From Pyxicephalus adspersus (lineage: Eukaryota; Chordata; Amphibia; Anura; Pyxicephalidae), in contig NC_092859.1 in NCBI RefSeq assembly GCF_032062135.1, positions 49,137,852-49,201,851 of the forward strand: a DNA stretch of 64,000 nucleotides, given 5' to 3'. A program made the position numbers and the translations under genes. Under the pieces are notes generated by a model. The model did not search any database. It had not been told where the DNA came from and saw only the letters and a program-made list of their open reading frames with translations. This document shows, in pieces, positions 10,600-25,161 of the stretch (the stretch's first letter is position 1; every line of letters starts with the position of its first letter).

Positions 10600-13500
10600 G
10601 AGAAGGAAGAGATGGAAGCATTGCTTCAACAAAAGGGTGGTTGGGTCATGATTTTTATGGAGGTTTAGTTCTTTGGTGTGCTAGCAAGGTGTATTTTGAG
10701 TCAGATATACTAGTTTTACTCTAAGGGCATCCAGGTGATTGGGTATCATAGATGAGGAACAAAGAGCAGTCATATGCATATGCATATTCCAGGAAAAGAT
10801 CACAGAGCAGCTTGTTGGCATCTGGCTTCATATATGCAGACTATATAGTCAAAATAAATGTCCCAGTGCTGATATAGGTAGTGGAGGAGAGACAACTCCT
10901 GCATGTAAACAGTATACAAACTCTGTTTAATAACAGGACTGATATAATGTCTCACTTTCATTTATTTATGTTACAAGTCTAGTGCTTGTCCCCTTAATAT
11001 ATTATCTCCATTCACAATTAAGCACCAATGCAGTCTTGTTTTCCACTGGTCGAAGACATGGAGCAGATCAGTTTCTGTAAGCTGTTTCAAGATATCTGAT
11101 GATTTTTTCTTTACTGCATCCAGTGACTGAAAGCATGTTCCTATAATTTTTATTTTTTTATTATATAGTTTTTCACATACAAAATACCTCTCCTACTAAT
11201 GCCTTACGACATGGGGACAGGGGCACCCCATAGTGGATGCTATAAAGGACCCGTCTCCCCTTTAAAATTCAGGGAGAGCCGTTTCATCCTTCCCCACCCC
11301 CCATTTGATCAACCGTGCTGGGCTGATCAGGACCCGCTGATTTGGAGTTCTGCCTCTGATGCTATAGTGGGTGAAGGCATCAGAGGTTTGACGTCACCAT
11401 AAGGGCCCACCCAACAATAGGCGGGTCGTACACTAGCATCACTATCTAATTATTCGTATAATCACGTCCGTGTATGCACTCGCGCACGAGCCGAGCCCGT
11501 GCTCACAGATCTTTATTTGTAATTATTTTATTTTATTTATTTATTTTTATTTATTTTATTTTTTTTTTTATTTTTTTTTCTTAATCCCAAACTTTATTCA
11601 CCCACCCACAAACAAACGTAAGTAGCCTGTTTCAAATAGTAGCATAAATCAACAAGATAGGCATGGTAATTCACACATGTGCAGTATACTTAGTAATTAC
11701 ATTTTCTAACCTATTTAAGGATGAACAGTTTGCAGCCCTGGTTGGGCTGGTCCTGGTTTGGAGAGCTGCCACCAACTTTTTCCCCCATACCTTCTCATAA
11801 CAGGAAGTATTGATTTTACTAAGGCACCTAACTATAAAGTTTGTATTTAATTTTCTAAGGATATTAAATTATTTTGCTTAGGACTATTCTTCCTTATACT
11901 TGGAAGCACCTCTCAATTAATCCATTCCAATTCCAAGATCTTCTTTGGAATACCCTTTCCTATTTGTGATAGTATTCCTTACACTGCTTACAAGATCCAA
12001 TACATATCTTCTGAGGTATGTTTTTTTTATCTAACTTTATCTAACCTCTTTTTCCAATTATGTTTCTAAAAAGTATGTGTTTTAGTAACTGAAATAAAAG
12101 GTTTTATGTCACGCTAGACTTATTTTCTGCCATAAAGTATAAAAATAAATAACATAAATATGCAAAACAAATTTCTTTTCTTATCTGTACTGTTCTTTTG
12201 GGTTAAATTGTCATCATTGAAGTGAGATTACCAAGAAAGTCATTCATTGGCAACTTTATACAATTAAAATATTGTATGATGTAAAGGTGACTCTATAATG
12301 TTGAAAGACCCCAGGATAAAATAACAAAGCCATGTAATTGCAAAAGTATTTGAGATTATCCCCATTTAGCAATTTGGTCCTGAAGCTGGTAATGAAAGGA
12401 TTAGAAAAGAATGTTTGTACATGAATACAGTATCTTTTCTCTTTCTTTTTTTACAGTACCTTTTCTCTTTGTCAAAACTTCCTTTACTTTATGTCAAAAA
12501 ATGTGATGAGCTTGTCTTTGAATTTGAACTTGCTTTGATATGCTTTTTTAATTCTTGATGATGAAGGTATTTTCCAGTGCATTGGCTGTTGTTTTGTTTC
12601 AGGATTATACTGGAAGATCCAGAAAAAGATTGGGTTCACATCAAGTTGTATTTCTTGGGGCACTCTTTTTTTCTCTGGTGTGAAATTTTGCTAAAACATT
12701 CAATTTGACAGATTGCTCAACTTTTAAACTTATCATGTTTTCTGGGAGGGGGAAACACAACCGCATTAAAAAAAGCGACTGTCAACAAACTAAACAGCAG
12801 AGAGTACTGTCATTTGTCGTGCATGTGTGGATATGTTTAATCATGCAAGCCAAGTGTTTACTGCTTTGTTTAAGAGATAGAGATGCAGTCTTGGGTTTTA
12901 TTGGACGGACCTCACATATTCTCTGTGTGCTTCAATTCATACAGGAAAGAATAGAGGCCTGTGGGAGGTTTCGCAATCATCTCACAAATGTTTTTTGTTT
13001 TTTTTATTCTTAATGGTTTTCATTGACAGCCCAACAAAAAACTATAAACAAGAAACTTTTTCAAAAGAAAATAGTGAACAAGTGCATAGTACACAATATG
13101 TAAAAAGCAGCAATGTACATGGTACAGCAATGAAACCTCATACTTATATTCCTCCACAGGAGATTGGGTCTTAGGATGTTGAGAATAGCATGAGGCAACA
13201 ACACTCATTTTAGTATATCCATAGAATCCACTAACAACTAACAACTGAAGATGAATGAAGTGAATCATCATCAGATATCATCAGATATCAAAAAAAAATC
13301 ATGGTGAGAAGCTGCAGAAAACACTGCCAAAGAGAAACAACAACACACAAGCACTGCAAAACTAAAACTACATATACCATCACACTACAAAACCACAGAA
13401 TGCTTTCGGAAGAAAAAAATATTAATAACCTCCACTGCTTTCTGTGGAAGTTGTGATTTTCATAGCAAACTCCATAGTTCCTTATAAAGTAGTGATCAAG

Positions 13501-13980
13501 TTTAATTGCCATTTTGTAAATATGCCAGCATTACTAAAATTGCCAGTAAACAGTATGATTACAAGTTCTTGCAAGAATAAAAATCATTAAAGTGGCAAGC
13601 TGATCACCACTGTGTTTTTTTCCTGTAGAAATATGTCAATTTTCTGCCAATCAACATGATTAACATAATTATAAATCTGCACCTTACAGTTATTACCAAA
13701 ACACAAACAAAACAGAGATGATGGCAAATCATCACTTTAAGACAAATTTTCTGCTAACAACTGTATAGGATGGGATTTTCCCTCACTTTGAGAATTGTAT
13801 TTTAATTTTCTCTAGCATTTTTGGGACACAGTCACTTGTTTAAACTGTCCAGACCAGAGCTTGTCATGATTTGTCAACACAGAATGCAGCAGTTGATGGT
13901 AACTTATTATAGATGGTAATTTATCATTTTATCAATTTATCAAATTTTGATCATCCTAGGAAAGGCTAATATGGCTTACC
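10600..13980. other. No gene recognised; low-complexity tract inside
   Basis: Sequence without recognisable genes. A T/A-rich low-complexity tract of TTTA and poly-T lies at about 11519-11580. The block 11195-11500 is GC-richer and could be an unidentified repeat. A 12-bp direct duplication (atcatcagatat) sits at about 13265-13289. Confidence 0.45.
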
Positions 13981-13984
13981 TATA

Positions 13985-14225
13985 TCTGTTTGTATGTTCT
14001 CCCAATGTTTGCATGGGTTTTCCTCAGGGCACTTTGATTTTCTTTCCACATCCCAAAATCATGGTTAAGTTTATTGGCTTACACTTTATTTGTCCTTAGA
14101 CTGGTAATGACATATGACTATAGTAGAGACATTAGATTGAACCCCTTTAAGGGACAGTTAATGATAAGACAAAATACTTTTTAAAGCACTGAGTAATATG
14201 TAAGTGCTCTATAAATATAAGTTAA
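13985..14225 (+). mobile_element. V-type SINE, body and tail only
   Basis: This matches the body of the SINE at 43087-43396: 'ttgcatgggttttcctc', 'tttccacatcccaaaatcat', then a 'gggacattagatt'-like phrase ('agagacattagattgaaccc'). It ends in the family tail 'agtgctctataaatata'. The tRNA-like head with the A and B boxes is missing, as expected of a 5'-truncated retrotransposed copy. Confidence 0.7.
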
Positions 14226-17200
14226 TCATTTTAGTCTTTAATTTTTAGGCTGGTATGGTAGGGAAAGCATTGCTTTTATTGTTTCTAGCAAAATGCCTTT
14301 ATTTTGCCAAATACCACCTTTTTTCAGACAAAACAAATGTTTAAGAAAGTTTTGGGGGCTGCTTCCAATACACAGGTTAGTGTAAAAGCAGTAATAAGCA
14401 GCAGAATTGCCAAATGATAGTAACTGGTAAAAAAAATTCATTTTTCAGATCACTGATTTTACTTTTCTACCCTGACATCCTAAAATTCCAAGAATCTCCT
14501 GTATAGTTTTACATTTCTCCAAAATTCATGTCCTTAATTTCTTATCACAATACCTGTACTGAATTGAAAGTTTGCCAGTTTCTGTTTCTAAGTAGTTAAC
14601 TTGAAGAATACAATATAAATACATATAAAAATGTTCTTGCAAATAGTGTCAGCCTGACATGAATGCAGGATATCTTGGCTATGATTTCTGGCAGAAATGT
14701 GTTTTGTTGACATTTAAGACCAATTCCCCTGAAGGAGAAAAAAATAGCCTTGCAAAATAAAGCTATTAAAGTGATATTGAACTCTAATACATAAATTAAA
14801 TGAAAAAAATATATGTGTTATTTTTTATATCCACTCTATAGATATATCTTTAGTAATTTAAATTATAGATTGTGCTTTTCCACATGTATTGCCTCAAGAT
14901 CATTTCTCCCCTTCTCTGTCTCCACATGCTGACATTTTTATTTCTGGCAATTGAAGCTATGCCTAGTTTCTTTCCTATTTATACTCTCATTCCACAGAAT
15001 TGTCACACATTCGCACCCAACCACACTTGTCCTAAAACTAGTCCTGTTGCGCAAACTTAACACATTCCTGTCTACCATCATTAAAATCTACTTGTGAACT
15101 ATAAAAAAGGCAAGGGAAATAAAAAAAAGCACGTCTGATTAGTGTTGGAGAATAAAGCCCTGTAAACACTTTTCCAAATTTTTAAAATGTAAAAGATAGT
15201 AAATGCCCAGTCATGAAACATTGTAAAATTAGGGATCATCCTACACCGGCTTGATCTGTTTCCACTTATGTTTATACATTCATATTAAAAAGATCTTTTA
15301 TTTAGACAGACACCTAAACAGAACAACCATGCACATTTGGTATTCGGAAATTGCCTAAATAAACTACAATTTTGTTAAATGCAAAACAGAAAAAAACCTG
15401 TAAATGAAGTAAATGGCTAGAGATGAACTGCAAAAAGTCATTTTCCCTGGACCATTTCAAATAAAATTTGACTTCCAAAAACAAACTGAAAAAAAACAAT
15501 TTCACAGTGTAAACTAAACTTTTCAGAGACTTTTTTGTCTCAGTACATGTTTGCTAACTTTGCTAGTTAGGACTATTTCATACAGGTGGTTAAACAATTT
15601 AACAGCATTTTACCATTTAGAAAATGTGAAGGAATAAACAGTATAAAGGTATAAAGGAAAATTGGCTAAAAAAATGTAAACAAATATGTAAATAAGGATC
15701 ATTGGTGAATGACCCTTCTAGGCTTATAGTCATCTGGTTCGGATCCAGTGAGATGTGTGGTGTTCTTGGCAGTGCAAAGTCACCCATCATATTCTTCTCC
15801 CCCTGTCCTTCACATGACAACCATTTGTCCAACACGGAGAAGCTGAGACCACCCCTTCCTCAGATGGACACTACTGTTACTTCCCACCTTTCACAGGGCA
15901 TCTTTGTTTTCCACAACCCAAGTGCCCCCCTTCTCCTGACACCACACCATTGCCCTGCTAAAGTATGACTTTAGGGGAGAAATGGTGCAGTGCTGGGAGA
16001 AGGGGGCTTCCTACTTTCTGCTACTACTATTACTTTTTTTCCCCTAACCCTTACTAGGAACCATTATTCTACCCCATGCCGTGTTGGGCACCATTGCCCC
16101 CCACCCTGACTAGTCACAATTGTATGGCCCCCAAACTTTGCTGCACACTATTGTTTTTCTTACAACTTCTAGGCATTCTATTCCTCATACACATCAACAT
16201 TAGGTATCTTTTTCTATTACTGACCACCAACACTGCTTCACTTTGTACCCTATATTGTATATTGCATTATCCTGACTGTTACATTCCTTATATGTTGCAA
16301 AGTATGTTTCATAGACATGAACCCTTCGTTTTGTATGTCTGGATATATAAAATATGTAGTCTGCCAATTTTAGAGCCATTTAGCCATATCTATTCTTAGC
16401 ACACATGCCACATGTCCTATGTGGCATCCTTCTTTCTCAACTTTCAAACATTGATCATATAGGTGAGAGGAAATCCTAGTAATGGAGTTTTGGAAAAAAT
16501 GCAACAGAGCTTCCAAATCCCGGGAGAAAAGCCACTCACCAGCTACAAGGACACAGCGGTTCTCCAGCACTTTCAAGGAAGCTACATTTAGGGGACATTC
16601 AGTGTGTAGAATGTGCTCTGTTTGGGGTGCCTTGGATTTAAAGAAGGACCAATAGATCTTACAAAAGGGAAAGGTTTATTTACAGCTTAGGGTGATATTT
16701 ACATATGATTTTCAATATAAAAGGGAAGAAGGTAAAGGGTATATAGGAAGGGGAAGGAGAGGGGTCTAGCTCTATCTCTAGCACATGGTCAAATCTCTCA
16801 CACCACCATACACACCAGGGTTTTCTCTCCTTGAACCACACCCCGCTGCAGGTCCAGAGCGAATCACATTGTTGATTCATCCTTGGTGAAGTCTTGATCA
16901 AGAGGTCACACAGACTGTCCTTGTCCCAGGCTTGGGATTGTTGTCATATACCCCTGCCCCCTCCAGGAAGACTGAAGTTATAGTGGACAGGTTTGGGCAG
17001 AAATTGACACCAAATAGTCAAACTGGCCAAGGTGTTAATGATCCTCAGGCCTGCACACATGGAAGATCAATCATTGTCTCTGTTAAGCAATCCTTTGATG
17101 TTTGAGGGACTGCATCTGTCTCCACAGATAATGAGGTTTATAGCTTGTTTCCAAGAAGGCAGAATTGTCTTTACATATAAGTCATATTCATATCGATTTT

Positions 17201-18385
17201 GGTCACTTCCAACACAGTGCAACAGTCTTTCAATCACTACCGCCTTGCCATTGGCCACTGTTACTAATCTTGAACACCATAAATTCTTTTATTCTAAAAA
17301 AAAGCTGTGAATGCAGTTTGGCCTTTATTGATAAAGTATCTTTTTAAGGCTGTTGATTTTTTTTTGTCTGATTTTACATTTAGTGGATGGACCATCCTTA
17401 ATCAGAATACAGAAGCTGTGAGATTTGTATTATAACACTTTTTTAAACAAAAAAAAAATCTCTGATCAGCCCTTTCCCTGTCCCTTCTGCAATAAAATAG
17501 CCTTACCTGCCTGATTGCAATTTTTTTAAAATACACTCACCTATCCTAATTATGTTGTAGGATGCCATCATCTTCTTCCTCCCTTTCTTCCTTGTTTTGA
17601 TTTTCACCCATCTCAAAAATTTCTGACAGTTCAGAGGAGAGATCAGACAGGTAAGCATACCTGACTGCAGATTTTGAAAATAGAAGCTTCTTCAGAATGG
17701 GATTTGCTTCTATACTATTGGGTGCCTTTCTGGGAACAATGAACCACAAGTTTAATGTTTCTTTCTTTCATCTCAAGCTGAAAGCCTAAATTCAAAAATA
17801 GATCAAATTAAGAAGAAATGCAATAGAGGTGTAACTTTAGTGACTCAAAAATAATAATGTTAACAATTACACAGTGTATTCAGACGGATAATAATACACA
17901 AGTATTCCAGATTTTTTTATTTAAAATTTCCAGTACTCCGTCTGAAAAGGCTCTAGTAATAGAACACAAATTATATATAATCTATATTGTCAAAGGTTTT
18001 TTACTATTAATATACTATCACAGAATACAAATAGCGAAAAAGAGAAGTAGAGAGAATAGACACTTTTATTCCTTGTTCAGGTCAAATTGTTGGCACACCC
18101 CACTCACTTCAGAAAGTGAGTTGTAATGTAGAAGAAATAACGCTAGGTTATCCATGAAGCACAAAAAAGGGGGTGTTTTGATTGGAAAGTTAAGGTTTGT
18201 ATTCACATATGAAAAATGGACAAATTGTGTTACAGTAAACAAAGTATCAAAAACATAATGAAGTGACAGTACATAATATTTTGGTCATTTCACGATACAT
18301 CATCAGGATATATTTTGACCAGTATATGTTAAACAGAAGCAATTTCTTAATAGTGTGGCTGGTTAACATCACCAATGCCAATGTT
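14226..18385. other. No gene recognised apart from one weak exon candidate
   Basis: AT-rich sequence with scattered short open frames lacking recognisable domains. GC-richer blocks near 15700-16130 and 16590-17000 could be unidentified repeats. The only part with coding-like character is 17541-17729 on the minus strand, listed separately. Confidence 0.45.
17541..17729 (-). other. Candidate exon of unknown gene (weak)
   Basis: On the minus strand a 189-base segment is bounded by an acceptor-like TTGTTCCCAG and a consensus donor ATAG|GTGAGT. One frame stays open across nearly the whole segment, giving KAPNSIEANPILKKLLFSK, then SELSEIFEMGENQNKEERE and an acidic end. A stop codon lies 9 bases before the donor and the other two frames are closed early. 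The peptide is not recognised. The stop ahead of the donor argues against an internal exon. It may be a decoy or part of an unknown repeat. Confidence 0.2.
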
Positions 18386-18394
18386 GAGTAACGG

Positions 18395-18475
18395 ATGAAG
18401 TTCCCGTGTAACGTCTCCTAGTCTGACGCATTTCGCCTTACGGCTTCTTCAGGGGTAGTATCAAGAGCGATTACA
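18395..18475 (-). repeat. Short conserved repeat module (GAAGAAGC...GCGTCAG)
   Basis: On the minus strand the sequence reads CCTGAAGAAGCCG, a short gap, then CGAAATGCGTCAG. A similar module on the plus strand at 62868-62905 reads CTGAAGAAGC, a gap, then GAAACGCGTCAG. A third, weaker match with CTTCTTCAGGGG is near 2110. The module is a recurring piece of dispersed repeats in fish and frog genomes. I cannot name the element it belongs to. Confidence 0.4.
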
Positions 18476-18489
18476 TTTACCTAGTTAAG

Positions 18490-21400
18490 CTGTTTATATT
18501 CTTACCATACTTACAGTAACTGTAAATACAACAACAAAAAATCCAGTGGTTTACCTTGAACAGAGGTTGTGCCATGCTTGAAGTGTTGCTATTGATTAAA
18601 TGGTCTAATCATGTGTAAACCAGTGTTGACCCAACTCCCCACAAAGCTGTTACTAATCTCTAGAGGGATGAACTGCGACAAACATTTGTATGTTCTTCTC
18701 CACTCCAGGCCTTACCCTTTTTTTCAATAGAATGGTGTGGCATATGAATGTAGGCAACTATTTTTAGTTTATTCCGCTTTATGCATTGACATACCTCCTA
18801 GACCCAGTATTAGCAGATTACATGCCCACATGCTGAATAGGTCCTATACCCAGACAGTTTAACTCCTCCAAAGACACAGAAGATGGATCCAACGCAATTT
18901 TACTTCCAAGAAGTGCAGATATTATACAGTCCTGTGAGTATAATAGGACATTTGGTTTGTTAAGCCTTGACTGTAAGATGACTGACTGAAAACTAACATC
19001 AGGAGACAGGGAGTGTTTAATCGAGACTGTACTAACTAATCAGAAAAATGGGGGGGTAGAGAGGAACATACCAAAGACAAATAAACAATGAAAACCAGGT
19101 TGCTGTGGCAGCACACCTTTTATTGTGTCTGGTGAGCTTTGATACCCTTTTGATAATTTCTACCTCACTGTGACGATTCAAGCATGTATCATGGAGATGG
19201 AGAGGTCTTTGGTCTCCTGTTCCTGTAGCTTTGTGGGGAGTGTATCCAATGCCCCATTGGGCTCACTGACACCCATATATAACCTTTAGCTCTGCCCTCA
19301 TTCTATGATTGGATCAAGTCCACCGGTGTGCCGGTATGAACCAGACAAGATGTGTAATTTCTTTGCAATTTGTAATTGCTAAAAACCCTGTTTAAGAAAA
19401 CTAAAGGAAGTGAAAATATGAAATAAAAACAAATTCTTTATCTATCTACACTTTCTGATGTTTCTAAAAACCAGCAGTGTTTCTGAACAAAGTGACGAGG
19501 GTCAGAACACCTGTCATTTTTTGTTAAATGCAAGAACTTGTGAAGTCATTTGTAATGTATAATGGGCCACAAGAGTAATTCAAGACGTGAATGTTTAAAG
19601 GGTTTGCATTCCAATAGTGTGCCGGTTTGTTCATAATACTCTCAGGAGATGAAGATGTCAATAATGTAGGATGAAGCAGACTTAATAACTGTGTAGTAGT
19701 ATTTGAAATAGCTTAGCATTATTCATAAGCCGTAAAGTCACAAAGATTAGTTAGTTAGTCTTAACTATTATGAGTCATTTATTCATAGAAAAGTAATAGA
19801 TAGCAAGTACAATATCCCCTTTATCTTCCATTACACTGTCCAATGAAACTGCTACGGTGGTCAGCAAAAGCCTTCCCATTAGACAACATTAAACAGTGAG
19901 TGGTTGTTGGTGAAGTTTATTACTGGGTCTGACTTTTTCTGACTTCTTGGTCTAAGTCAAAACTCAGGGAGCACTGAGGCTAATAAGATTAATACTTTTT
20001 TTTTCTTTTTAAAGTATGTTCCCAGGTGTTAATTTTTCTTTAATATGTTTTAAAGTGAAGTATATGCTTATTTTAAAGCAATCATTTAATATAAATTTAT
20101 ATACCAGGTGAAGGATTTCCACCATACCCACACACCCCAGATCGGACTGATGGACGATTATGAAAAAGAAATCAAAACAAGGTAATGCAAGATGCAGGGT
20201 ACAAGACATACAAAGCTGATTTATGTTTACTTTAATTATACTGTCATGTAATAGGCAGATTCCAGTTTATTTATTATTCTTACATATATAGAATATATTG
20301 CCACCTCTACACAGGAGAAGGGGTTGTCAGCGGTCCCTGACCCAACTATAACATAAGATAAGGGAATACAATAATAACCATACAAGTTTTTCTAGGGCCC
20401 AGAGCCAAAATAAGTCCTATAGAGTTCTGACATACATTTAACTTTTATTGTCAGTTTTAAGTATTCCACCCCTCTCGCTATTATTGTCAGTTACTGTTGC
20501 AGGCTGACTGGGTGTATTGTGAATTATTTGCTATGCATTGGTACCACCTTGTCTGGCCCTCTATAGTTCCAGCAACATTAAAGTGGATAAATCTACATTG
20601 GTGCTGTACTGGCAAGTATGTGGGTGGCAGCAGCTGTGTGGCAAAGAATAAATCAGGTTATGCATATGGACCAGAATTGCAAGAGGGTGGAGCTGTGGCA
20701 AGACAATGCTGGCCATGGTGCCAGAATGTGAATGTACTACATGACATATCATATGCAAATCTACCTGATGAAGTTGTCTAATTTGATAAATAGCTCTTTG
20801 CAAGGTAAGTTACAGGGTTTTCTGTGGGGGTGGTATACCATATTTTGCAATGGTGCTGAGTGATTTCTAGCTTTTGATTTCTGGATGGCTCACAATACTT
20901 TTTTGACTATTAAAAATAAGCTTTAAAACACAGTAACATGGATTGTGGGGTTGAAAGAAATCCCCATTTCTCCAGTGGTCTTGCACCACACACCATTTTA
21001 TATCACTGTGCTGTACATTTGAACTGCAATTTTCTTACAGTTTTTATTGGCTGTAGAGCAAATCTGTTACCTATAAGAGCTCATCGGTTAGTTTTTACCA
21101 TCACTCACTCTTAAATATAATAAAAATTCTAAAAATAAGCATATAGAACTTATTATAATGACTCACATCTTTACTTATGCTGATTTTCAGATTCCTCAGT
21201 TTTAAAATGTGTTATTCTTATCATCTGTAATGCTTTGTAGGATTCACATGTCTTGTTCTGATGACTCATAATCTCTTAATAAATGAATGACTGAGACACA
21301 GAGAAAAAGTACAGTAGAAAAATAAATGCATCCAAATTTAGAAGAATAATTTAACTTGTTTATAAACTAAATCTCTAGAATGATTAGCATATCAGAGGGA

Positions 21401-24110
21401 AGAGGTCCCTTTTGCTTTTCTCTTCACCCATGCTTTTTTTCTTTTCTTTTCCCACTTTTCCTTTTTACTCCATTTCCCTTTTCTACTTTCTTATTCCTAT
21501 CTTATCACCCCTTCCCTCCCTCCTCTACCCCTCTGCATTTGACCACTTACCCTACTCCTGCAGAGTCAGTGGCTATCCCTGCACAGAAATCCATGTTACC
21601 TAGCCATGTTATACGATAGCATTAACATATTGCTGGATAATAATTCCTTAGAAACCCACTTTCAAGCCTTCAAAACATATGTTTGTTTTAATTAAATACA
21701 TTGAAGAATAAATATTACCATCTGTTTAATAACAATTATTGATCCACTGATGGGATCCACTCCATCTATTGCTTTATACTGGTAATATACAATTCTAAAC
21801 TGACTGTACCTCCATTTAGTACATCCAAGTATTTTGCTGCAATACTCTTTGAACTACTTTTTGTCCTTGTTACTGATTAAAAAGAAATGTACATTGATGA
21901 TCTTGGTAAAGGTGTGCACTTTACATAAAAAAGAAAGTGAGAAGAATTTTCCACTATTTGTTTTATGAATTACTGTATAGTCATATAATTTCGTCTAATA
22001 AGAAGTGCATAGGCTTGATCTCTCTTATATATACAATCATGTTTATTTACTTCCCTGGAAGAAAGTTCTACATTCCATAAATTTACATGTTTTCCTAGCA
22101 AGAATATATGCATGTGATGCAAGTCTAAGCTTTTAATGCTTTTTCTATCAACAAATGCATTGTAATGTGTGATAAAGCCCCAAGTTGTTTAGATTTGTGA
22201 ATTTATTTCCATTGGGAGTGTTTTTATATATTAGATTTATGTTCCCAGCATTCATATGTATAGTAATATGATCACGTGCATATCTCTATGGACCTCTTTG
22301 CCAATGTTTAGATGAAGTGGTTTTACTTGTGGAGATAACTGAAGGACTCTACTGCATCTTAGTACTTGATGTACTGTATTTAGTAACATCATTACTTACA
22401 GTGAAGTGTATTGAAACAGAATTAAGTAGAGATATTTAGTGCAGAGTGAAACTGAATTCTGTATGGGTTTCTGTTTGAGTGATATGGAGTTAATAAAAGT
22501 TGCTTCTTCATTTTAAAAAGTACTTTACATAGGGTACATTAGTAGGTCACATCTTCATACAGAACAATACTGCCATCTTCTGACGGAGTACAGCTACTTT
22601 TTTGTTCAAATGTATGGAATATCTATATGAGCTTTCTATAGGTTGACCAGATTTATATATGTATCTTTTTAAATCACAATTACAGAACCATTTATGCAAC
22701 AATAAAAATTTCTATAAAATAAATATTATCCATCTATCTATTTATAAATATATCTATCTTTGTTGCTATCCAGTATTTATACATTCTATATATATATAAT
22801 TGATTGGATGATTCTTGCAGAATTAGAATATATAGTATAAAGAAAATGTATTGCATAACATGACTATCTGCCTAACTACCTGCCTGAAGTGTGTACATAG
22901 ATTTTTATGTGGTTTCTCCACAAATTTAACTTTGAGCTTTGTAATGAATAGTAAATGAAAACAAATATGAGGTTTATAGAACACTTTTTATGATAAGAAA
23001 ATTAGCCCAAGAGAGGATATAGGCAGAATATGTCAAACCACATGCAGGTGGTACACAGAAATAGATTTTAATATCCGTTTGTTTGTATGTCAAAGCAATA
23101 TAAGGCATTCCAGAATAACAGACTGGCGGATGTAGTAATAAAACACCAGGATACTAGAGTTTTCTTTATTCTGTTTTGCCAATGATACAAACAACTAAGC
23201 CACCTTGTTGAGCCCAGGTAACTTTCAGGTGCCCTGCTTAGCTCTCTGTGGGCTTTTCAAAAAGGGAGATCACTATGGTCAATTGGCCAGAACTTAGTCT
23301 GTCTTATAGTTTTATTGTCATGAGATAGGATACTTACATCTTGGTTTCTTTAGCATTCAGGCACAGGTTCCCTCACCCCTCCTTCTACTCATTCAGCTTG
23401 TTTGGCAGACTCTCATGCTCATTGAGTAATCCCTAAGGCTGTATTACACAACCAATTCCTATCACGATTCCCCTTCCAAGAGAAATTAAATCTCTTTTAT
23501 GTTTAGCTAGATGCTCTAGTGGAACTTCTAATTCCTGGCCTGGAAGAGGTATAGAGTTCACCCTCAATCAAGTAAAAGACCTGCAAATCTGCACATATAT
23601 AACCACTTTTGACCTCACTCTATTCTTTTTCCTTTTTTCCTTGTAGTCTTTATATAAGTAAAATCAAGAAAAACTCTAAAACCTGGTCTCCCACCCCTAA
23701 CTATAATTAATTGCATAAACCACATGTCTCTTCATAATTATTTTCTTAGTATTTGCTGAGAAATGTGCTAACCAATTCTGTAACTTTTTAAATTGGAATT
23801 AGGTGATCGATCCATCTGACAGTTCTTTTTTCACAAGTAAAGTTACAGTTAAATTAAGAGTATGAATAACTATATATTACTTAGGTGCCTCTTTTTTAAA
23901 ACCAAACTCTAACTTTAATGTAAAATTCTATGCAATCAATTTTATTTGTAATAAAATTATTTTTGTAATATGAAACTCCTGTGCTTTCCATTCCCTACCA
24001 CTGCAAAGTACTTTTTTGTTATAGACGCTCCATGTTCATTTTACAGTAATTAATTTGAATATAGGTCCATAACTGATAGAGTCCTATTGACTCCAGGGCA
24101 CACTTTCTTG
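18490..24110. other. No gene recognised
   Basis: AT-rich non-coding sequence. A CT-rich stretch lies at 21400-21540 and gives spurious phenylalanine-rich frames. A degenerate tetranucleotide tract (ATCT/TATC) lies at about 22725-22765. Nothing further could be assigned. Confidence 0.45.
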
Positions 24111-24400
24111 TGTTAGTGCAGCCATTCTCAACCAGGATTCCATAGAACCCCAGGGTTCCCCCAGAGGTTGGTAGGGTTCCTTGAGCTGTGGATGGGTGAC
24201 TTTTCATTGGTAATGCCTGTATGATTTTTGATCAAACACCAGTTTTCAAAATCAGTTGCATGAAACAAATGACCAGTGTAGGAAGAACATTATTTTAGCT
24301 CACCACTAATGTAAAGATCATTTAATCCAATGACCAACAATAAATAGGTATTATCGTGGGTACCATGAAACTTGGAAATTATTTGGAGGGTTCTTCCCTG
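24110..24400. mobile_element. Putative hAT-related MITE remnant
   Basis: The left end reads 'cattctcaaccaggattcc' followed by 'aaccccagggttcc', and the right part has 'ggagggttcttcc'. Phrases of this type (TTCTCAACCAGGGTTCC) mark hAT-type non-autonomous elements common in amphibians. The boundaries and target duplication could not be fixed, so the class is a recollection, not a proof. Confidence 0.4.
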
Positions 24401-24757
24401 TTGAAGTATTATATTCATATATATTTTTTCAGCGCTGTGTTAGACATTTAAAGATACAGGGCTAAGCATCTCTGCCACAGTCATCATGATATGTCATAAT
24501 ATGGTATATTATGGTATGTTTATAATTATGAAATCTATAAAACTGTCACTTAATTATTTTTACCAAAATGATACATTTTATGATAAAACCACAAATACAT
24601 TGTACTAAAACAACATTTTGGTAATTTTAGCTATCTTAGTTGTAATAATTGTGATATTGTAACATTACAAATAAATCCAAGGAATGTAATGTTTTGATTT
24701 GGTAGTTACCATGTGGAAAGCTGTTATGATAACTGTAGGGGTATGTAGGGGTTCTCT

Positions 24758-25161
24758 TAAAGTGGAAGTTAAAAACAAAAAAAAATGACACTTACCTTTA
24801 ATCTCGCAGATCCCTCAATGGCGCTGGTCCTTCTTGCGATCCGGTCACGCGTCATCCCAGTATTTGTCAGAGGAAGCGCTGGGCGCGGCCATCTTTTGCC
24901 TTTACTTTCGGTGTTCTTGCTCCATAACCCTATCCTGCACTGCGCATGTGTGAGTTTGGCATCTCTTTCCCCTTGAAGGAAAAGATGCATATCGAGCATG
25001 TGCAGAAGGTGCAGCCAGAGCCTCCCGGGATGCATGACCTAAGTATCTCGGGAGGCTCTGCAGTCCCATTAAGTCTTGATCGCCGCAGCCAAGGGTGTTG
25101 CACTTAAAAAAAAAAATTTACTTTATATAGAAGGGTTGTCTATCCTTCTATGTAAAGTAAA
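24758..25161. mobile_element. MITE family M2, copy 1, with terminal hairpin
   Basis: This begins near 'ttaaagtggaagttaaaaac' and shares long stretches with 49735-50215: 'ttacctttaatc', 'agatccctcaa', 'tggtccttcttgcga' and 'gaggaagc'. It ends in a hairpin with 18-base arms (25117-25134 against 25144-25161, one mismatch). The interior is GC-richer than the surroundings. Two ORFs cross it on opposite strands and are not credible genes. The TTAA at its start may point to a TTAA-targeting superfamily, but the second end does not confirm this. Confidence 0.65.

Noticed and set aside
21380..21619. Phenylalanine-rich ORFs resembling membrane peptides
   Set aside because: They are translations of a CT-rich low-complexity tract.
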